Assembly (NCBI GenBank): GCA_949987565.1
Contig: OX465107.1
Span: 14,041,915 to 14,105,914 of the forward strand
Length of the DNA stretch: 64,000 nucleotides
Origin: Luidia sarsii
Lineage: Eukaryota > Echinodermata > Asteroidea > Paxillosida > Luidiidae
Direction of reading: 5' to 3'
Shown: piece by piece, positions 60,463-64,000 of the stretch
How positions within the stretch are numbered: position 1 is the first letter of the stretch
Layout: every line of letters begins with the position of its first letter
Made by a program: the position numbers and the translations under genes
The notes under the pieces: generated by a model
What the model was told of the DNA's origin: nothing
Database searches by the model: none
What the model saw: only the letters and a program-made list of their open reading frames with translations

Positions 60463-63400
60463 CTGGGGAGAGGAAGACAAACAACGCAGAAGAACAACAA
60501 ATTATTCATCATTCCTGTGAAAGAGAGACTCTGATGAGAGGCCCCACTGCAGCAAACATACTTGAATCCTCGCTACGGTAATTTGCACAAATGTTGCAAA
60601 CTGCTTCCCGGCGACCATGACCAAAAAAGCGAATATCAAGCATTAGGAGGACCTGATGTTTCAAATTAAGCTGGACCTTTCTCAAAGGTTGCCTTTGCCA
60701 AAAGCCTTTGAGAAAGGTCCTGCTAGAATCAAAACATCGGGCCCTCCTAATGTTTGATACATAAATCCTGTTAGCTCGTTCTGAGCTTGTGCCATGGTTC
60801 TCTCTCCATGTTTCTTCTTTTAATATACAAGTACACTAACGACTTTATAAGTACAGTACTTCTAATCAGTCACAGCAAATACACCAACTTTCGTAGCCCC
60901 AACTACTTTGTCAGATGCAATGATTGCAATTGAATTTCCATCTCAGCAGTACTTCTTTATACAGAGGTTAAATTGGGACCTGATAGGATTAATACATACT
61001 GGTATACATGTATCTATGTCTACGCTACTTTGGAATGCAACAGGTAATTTTTTCATATCAATGAGGGTTTGCCCTGCTCAGCGTTATAAGCATTGAGTGC
61101 CCAGTGCTTTGCCCGATGCCTGATAGAAAAATTTCAGGCAGCTCAGGCAGAATTCGAACCAGGGACTCCTGCTTTCTAGTGCAGATGTCTTAACCACTTG
61201 ACCACAGCTGGTCGAGGTCGTGTGATATATCATCTGATTTTTGCTTCAGAAACCCCATTGGTTTTGGGGAATTTTTTTTTGGGGGGGGGGGCTATGAGGG
61301 TATTGCTGGGCCGTGGTACGTGGTTAGACACCCACCTTGACCACACCGCTGTCGTGCATGGTGATGCAGTTGTTGGGGTCGCGGGAGAGCTGGTAGAGGG
61401 CGGCGGCCGTGGCCCGGTGGACGTTGATGTCGGGAGAGCGCAGGTAGCCCACCAGCGGGGCCACAGCGTTGTTCTGCCCAAAGGCCACCCGGTTGTTGCC
61501 CCAGGTGCAGCAGCGGGCGATGGCATCGGCCAGGTGCCGTCGTAGCTTGTCGTCCGTCTGCCGACCAGAAAACAAAAAAAAGGGACATTTACAGCTTTAA
61601 AGAAATTGAACTAAAAGGTGATACCAACAGAGTCAGAGAGGAATTCAGGGGGAAAAAAGTGTCTGCAGACACCATGAATGTACTTTCTCCACACAAGTAT
61701 GTCAGCAGAGCAGATTTGAGTTCATTAGTGTCATCCAGACCTGTGTATCTCCTCAGCGTGTCTACGTAGGTGCATTATAGCACTCCCATTGAGATAGCAG
61801 CCAAATAATGAGTGGGCCAGGCAGGAATTTTTGGACGCCCCAAAAATATGTCCAACAAGCTTCCTCTGTCTCTCTCGCAGCTTGCCGGTAACTCACGGAA
61901 GTTGACCGCACAAGGTTTGGCTAGTTTACCGATGGTCCCCCCCCCCCTCCGCCTCCTGCCTGGAGGGCTTACCGTGGCGGCCAGCTTGGCCAGCATGGGC
62001 ACCACGCCGTGGTCTGTGATGACGGCCAGGTTCTCCTCATCCTTGGCGATGTTGGCGATGGCCGCGCATACGCTGGCCAGGACCTCGCGGTCGTCCGAGC
62101 GCAGGAGGCTGACTATGAGCTCCAGGCCGCCCACGAAGGAGCGCACCATCTCCCCAGCATCCTTGGGGGGAGGGAAGAGAGGGGAAAGTGGAGATGAGGA
62201 TGTAGACTGACGACAACAAAACACACCAGGGAAATGGTATGTAGAAATGTGAAGGAAAATTTTGGCCAGAAATATGGGGTTTTTTTGTAGTGGAGCTGAC
62301 TTTTTCCTAGTATTTTCCTGTAAATTTCCTGCATTTCTCATAGTTTAGGCCAAGTAAAAGAAGGCAACATGTTTAGCGTCCCGCCCTCTTCCTTTTAAGA
62401 GGCCGCATGTTTTGGGGGCTTTTTTTCTTCTTTTTTTACCCCAAAAGTGAACAATTAATTATAATTTTTTATTATGAAAATGAATTTTTTTTTTTAGAAA
62501 AGTGGTAGATTTTATATACTCAGTCGTTATTGTGGAAATTTAATATTCTTACGTGTTAACTTTTTGTTTGATTTAAAAAAAGAAAAAAACAAAATTAATG
62601 GCAGCCATCTTGGAAAAATATCTCAGCCGGTTGTTTTGGATAAATGGCCTTACTTATAGTTTCTCCCATTCTTTTTTCACTAGAATTTCTGGCTCTTACC
62701 AGTACACTCTGACAATGCCACATAATTCTAGTGATGAAGCTCACATGTCACACAGGTACAAGTGTATGTGGGGTTAAACAGGGATGGAAGGAAAGGTCTA
62801 TGGGGTGTACCTTAGCATTCTCTATGCAGGGACAGATAGCCCAGGCAGCGCTGGCCTGCACTTGCTGGTTCTGGTTCTTGAGCAGGGACCACAGGAGTCG
62901 AACCCCATCCAGTCTGTCAATGATGCTGCAAAGGGGGAAGGATTGAGGCAAAGGTAGTCTGCGTTTATATCATAGCATTGCCAGATGACAAGTGTTCTTT
63001 GTTCTTGTCTTTATCAAAAATGACATATGACCAGGCTCTGGTTTGGGCCACATTTGAAAAAGACAGGATGTTACTCTCAAAGTTCAAACTCTACACCTAG
63101 GCTGCTTCCTTGGATATGTGTCTCCCATTGACTTTGATGTCATTGCCAGTCACCGATGGTGGGTGACCGAGGGAAACGTGGAATACCAAGCTGCAGGATG
63201 GTTGGATGCTATCAATGCATGGACTGTTATGACAGTCACTGCTAATAGCAGACTGAATGATCGTACAAGGTGGAAAGCTCTCAGGCAGAACAAACCAGCA
63301 CTTGATTCACAGAGGGAGACAGAGAGAAGGGGAGTGAAAGAGATAGAGAGAAAGACATAGAGATAGGAGAGAGAGAGAGAACGGGAGAGAGAGGCAGAGA

Positions 63401-63936
63401 GATGAAGAGAGAGACAATATAGAGATAGGAGGGAGAGAGAGAAAAAGAGAGAAAATGAGAGAGGCAGGAAGACAAAGAGAGAGATAGAAATAGAGGTAGG
63501 AGGGTGAGAGAGAGAAAAAGAGAATGGGAGAGAGAGACAAAGAGAAAAAGAGAGACAGACATAGAGATAGGAGGGAGTGAGAGACAGAGAGACAGAGAGA
63601 GAGAGAGGGAGAGAGAGAATGGGAGAGAGAGAGACAAAGAGAGGGACAGACAAAGGTGGGAGGGAGAGACAGAAAGACAGAGGGGAGAGATAGAGAGACG
63701 GAGAGAGAGAGACAGAGAGACAGAGAGAGATGTAGCATCCACTGGACTCACCCCATGTTGTCGGACTCGGTGGCGCAGGCCCCCACGGCCTTGGTGACGT
63801 TGACCAGCAGGGACTGGTTGGTGCCGGTCAGCAGGTTGACCAGGGACGGAATGCCGCCGGCCTTGCGTATGGACGTGCGGTTGGAGGGCTCCTGGGCAGC
63901 GCACTCGCCCAGAGCGCCCACCACATTGACCAGGAC
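60349..63936 (-). CDS. ODAD2: Outer dynein arm docking complex subunit 2 (ARMC4), C-terminal 274 residues, five exons, 5' partial
   Basis: The coding sequence joins 63,936-63,752, 62,925-62,811, 62,161-61,973, 61,557-61,336 and 60,462-60,349, and ends with TAG. All introns are GT-AG and exon phases agree throughout. The 274 residues form consecutive armadillo-type helical repeats: stretches such as [59 protein letters not shown] and [18 protein letters not shown]. The C-terminus ends [10 protein letters not shown]. From knowledge of the family this matches ODAD2/ARMC4, which helps attach outer dynein arms to axonemal doublet microtubules; loss in humans causes primary ciliary dyskinesia. The human protein is a little over 1,000 residues, so roughly three quarters of the gene lies beyond the right edge. 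Codons are GC-rich at third positions, unlike the AT-rich surroundings. A paralogous armadillo protein is possible but less likely. Confidence 0.92.
60634..60759. mobile_element. 126-bp foldback (palindromic) element
   Basis: The two halves are imperfect reverse complements over nearly their whole length, about 55-bp arms. TATCAAGCATTAGGAGG at the left end pairs with CCTCCTAATGTTTGATA at the right, and CTGATGTTT pairs with AAACATCGG. The inner 16 bp, GGACCTTTCTCAAAGG (60,673-60,688), is matched exactly by 60,705-60,720. The loop is about 16 bp. It looks like a short palindromic MITE inserted in the last ODAD2 intron. In the transcript it would form a stable stem. Confidence 0.75.
61120..61212 (-). 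mobile_element. tRNA-derived SINE fragment (tRNA-Ser-like head)
   Basis: Read on the minus strand, CAGCTGTGGTCAAGTGGTTAA begins a tRNA-like stretch with a good polymerase III A box (TGGTCAAGTGG, 61,194-61,204) and B box (GGTTCGAATTC, 61,150-61,160). An anticodon-loop-like CTAGAAA resembles serine tRNA with anticodon AGA. The long variable arm of a real serine tRNA is missing, and the anticodon stem fits only with an 8-base loop. It is therefore a SINE head or pseudo-tRNA, not a functional tRNA gene. The 3' body probably continues to about 61,080, but its end is unclear. Confidence 0.65.
61272..61291. repeat. T9-G11 homopolymer pair in the last ODAD2 intron
   Basis: Nine T followed directly by eleven G lie 45-64 bp downstream of the donor of the 61,336-61,557 exon. 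On the transcribed strand this is C11-A9. Such runs are prone to sequencing and replication length errors. Confidence 0.9.
61336..61557 (-). CDS. ODAD2: ODAD2 exon (residues 164-237 of the visible part)
   Basis: A 222-bp exon between acceptor GTCGGCAG and donor AAG|GTGGGT, phase 0 at both ends. It encodes [20 protein letters not shown], then residues including [38 protein letters not shown] and [10 protein letters not shown]. This covers one full armadillo repeat, the end of one and the start of another. The order of motifs matches the family's C-terminal region. Confidence 0.92.
61937..61950. repeat. C11 homopolymer (G11 on the coding strand) just inside an ODAD2 intron
   Basis: Eleven C followed by TCC lie 23-36 bp after the donor of the 61,973-62,161 exon, so the pre-mRNA has a long G run close to its 5' splice site. 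G runs there can act as intronic splicing enhancers. Whether this one does is unknown. Confidence 0.8.
61973..62161 (-). CDS. ODAD2: ODAD2 exon (residues 101-163 of the visible part)
   Basis: A 189-bp exon, exactly 63 codons, between acceptor CTCCCCCCAAG|G and donor ACG|GTAAGC. It encodes [20 protein letters not shown], then [40 protein letters not shown] and AAT. It is one complete armadillo repeat with flanks. Both ends are phase 0, so skipping it would keep the frame and remove about one and a half repeats. It is the most recognisable block for ODAD2/ARMC4. Confidence 0.94.
62162..62810 (-). other. ODAD2 intron (649 bp), AT-rich, no internal feature seen
   Basis: The donor is AAG|GTACAC, weaker than consensus, and the acceptor CCCAAG. 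The stretch holds several A or T homopolymers between 62,270 and 62,600. I see no coding, RNA or mobile-element signal in it. Confidence 0.8.
62811..62925 (-). CDS. ODAD2: ODAD2 exon (residues 63-100 of the visible part)
   Basis: A 115-bp exon. Its first base completes a glycine codon split with the upstream exon, followed by [20 protein letters not shown], then [18 protein letters not shown]. The acceptor is CCCCTTTGCAG and the donor AAG|GTACAC. The phase-2/phase-0 pattern fits its neighbours exactly. The [14 protein letters not shown] helix is characteristic of the family. Confidence 0.93.
62926..63751 (-). other. ODAD2 intron (826 bp), half made of a GA microsatellite
   Basis: The donor is ATGG|GTGAGT and the acceptor TTTGCAG. 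The donor-proximal half is the GA/CT tract described separately. The rest (62,926-63,308) is unique and shows no recognisable feature. Confidence 0.85.
63309..63731. repeat. About 420-bp GA-rich polypurine tract (CT-rich on the coding strand)
   Basis: The plus strand is almost entirely G and A, built of GAGA, GACA and GATA short repeats with occasional GGAGGG steps. It starts only 20 bp inside the intron from the 63,751 donor. Pure polypurine stretches of this length can adopt triplex (H-DNA) structure and give false open frames rich in S, L and P on the minus strand. No gene is inferred. Confidence 0.93.
63752..63936 (-). CDS. ODAD2: ODAD2 exon (residues 1-62 of the visible part)
   Basis: A 185-bp exon after acceptor CGCCTCCCAG. 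It begins in phase 0 with [20 protein letters not shown], continues [20 protein letters not shown] and [20 protein letters not shown], then M and the first two bases of a split glycine codon. It contains one full armadillo repeat and part of the next. The upstream exons are outside the window; 63,937-64,000 is intron. Confidence 0.93.
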
Positions 63937-64000
63937 CTGGGAGGCGAAGAGATGGGAACAAGTCAAGTTGAGTCCAGGAGGGTTAGGTTTAAGTGGGGCT

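Larger units (their letters stand above)
60463..61335 (-). other. ODAD2 last intron (873 bp) carrying two mobile-element fragments
   Basis: The donor is AAG|GTGGGT and the acceptor CCCCAG|CC. The intron contains a T9-G11 run (61,272-61,291), the tRNA-derived SINE fragment and the foldback element described separately. Nothing else recognisable is present. A 62-codon plus-strand frame at 60,908-61,096 lies in this intron and has no support. Confidence 0.85.

Noticed and set aside
60908..61096. 62-codon plus-strand frame
   Set aside because: It is inside the last ODAD2 intron on the opposite strand, with no motif or context supporting a gene.
61120..61212. Functional serine tRNA gene
   Set aside because: It lacks the long variable arm, has an 8-base anticodon loop and a poorly paired acceptor stem. 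A SINE head or pseudo-tRNA fits better.
61198..61545. Plus-strand 115-codon frame and other frames overlapping the ODAD2 exons
   Set aside because: They are antisense or off-frame shadows of GC-rich ODAD2 exons. The minus-strand exon frames have family similarity and splice sites.
63150..63961. Minus-strand frames of 143-226 codons rich in S, L and P
   Set aside because: They are translations of the CT microsatellite in the intron, partly fused to exon sequence in the wrong frame.

Overview
This window is eukaryotic DNA, most likely from an animal. About 92% of it is two adjoining tandem arrays. The last 4.8 kb is single-copy sequence holding the 3' end of one spliced gene. The gene encodes a motile-cilium protein, so the organism builds motile cilia. 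A terminal-inverted-repeat element of a style I associate with echinoderms and other marine invertebrates makes a marine invertebrate deuterostome a plausible but unproven source.

Region 1 (1 to about 41,927) is a satellite with a 228-bp monomer, roughly 184 copies, running off the left edge. Monomers fall into interspersed subtypes and are organised into several unrelated higher-order repeats (8-mer of 1,824 bp, 5-mer of 1,140 bp, 6-mer of about 1,366 bp, 454-bp dimer, 1,593-bp block). Offset copies of longer blocks and chimeric monomers indicate unequal exchange. Each monomer keeps a short dyad-symmetric element and matches to splice acceptor and donor consensus. Monomers become more diverged and truncated toward the right end.

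Region 2 (about 41,925 to 59,207) is a very C-rich, G-poor minisatellite with a 39-bp unit, about 440 unit equivalents. The intact unit has four evenly spaced CCC runs, so the minus strand carries a canonical G-quadruplex motif hundreds of times. Because 39 is a multiple of three, long open frames occur in several frames by default. I do not treat them as genes.

Region 3 (59,208 to 64,000) holds the C-terminal part of a minus-strand gene that I identify as ODAD2 (ARMC4), an armadillo-repeat subunit of the outer dynein arm docking complex. Five exons were assembled by hand from GT-AG junctions and consistent phase: 63,936-63,752, 62,925-62,811, 62,161-61,973, 61,557-61,336 and 60,462-60,349. 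They give 274 residues ending at a natural stop, and the 5' part lies beyond the right edge. The introns and probable 3' UTR contain a foldback element, a tRNA-derived SINE fragment, a 245-bp inverted-repeat element, a long GA tract and homopolymer runs. The gene is transcribed toward the arrays, so read-through would make G-rich RNA from the minisatellite.
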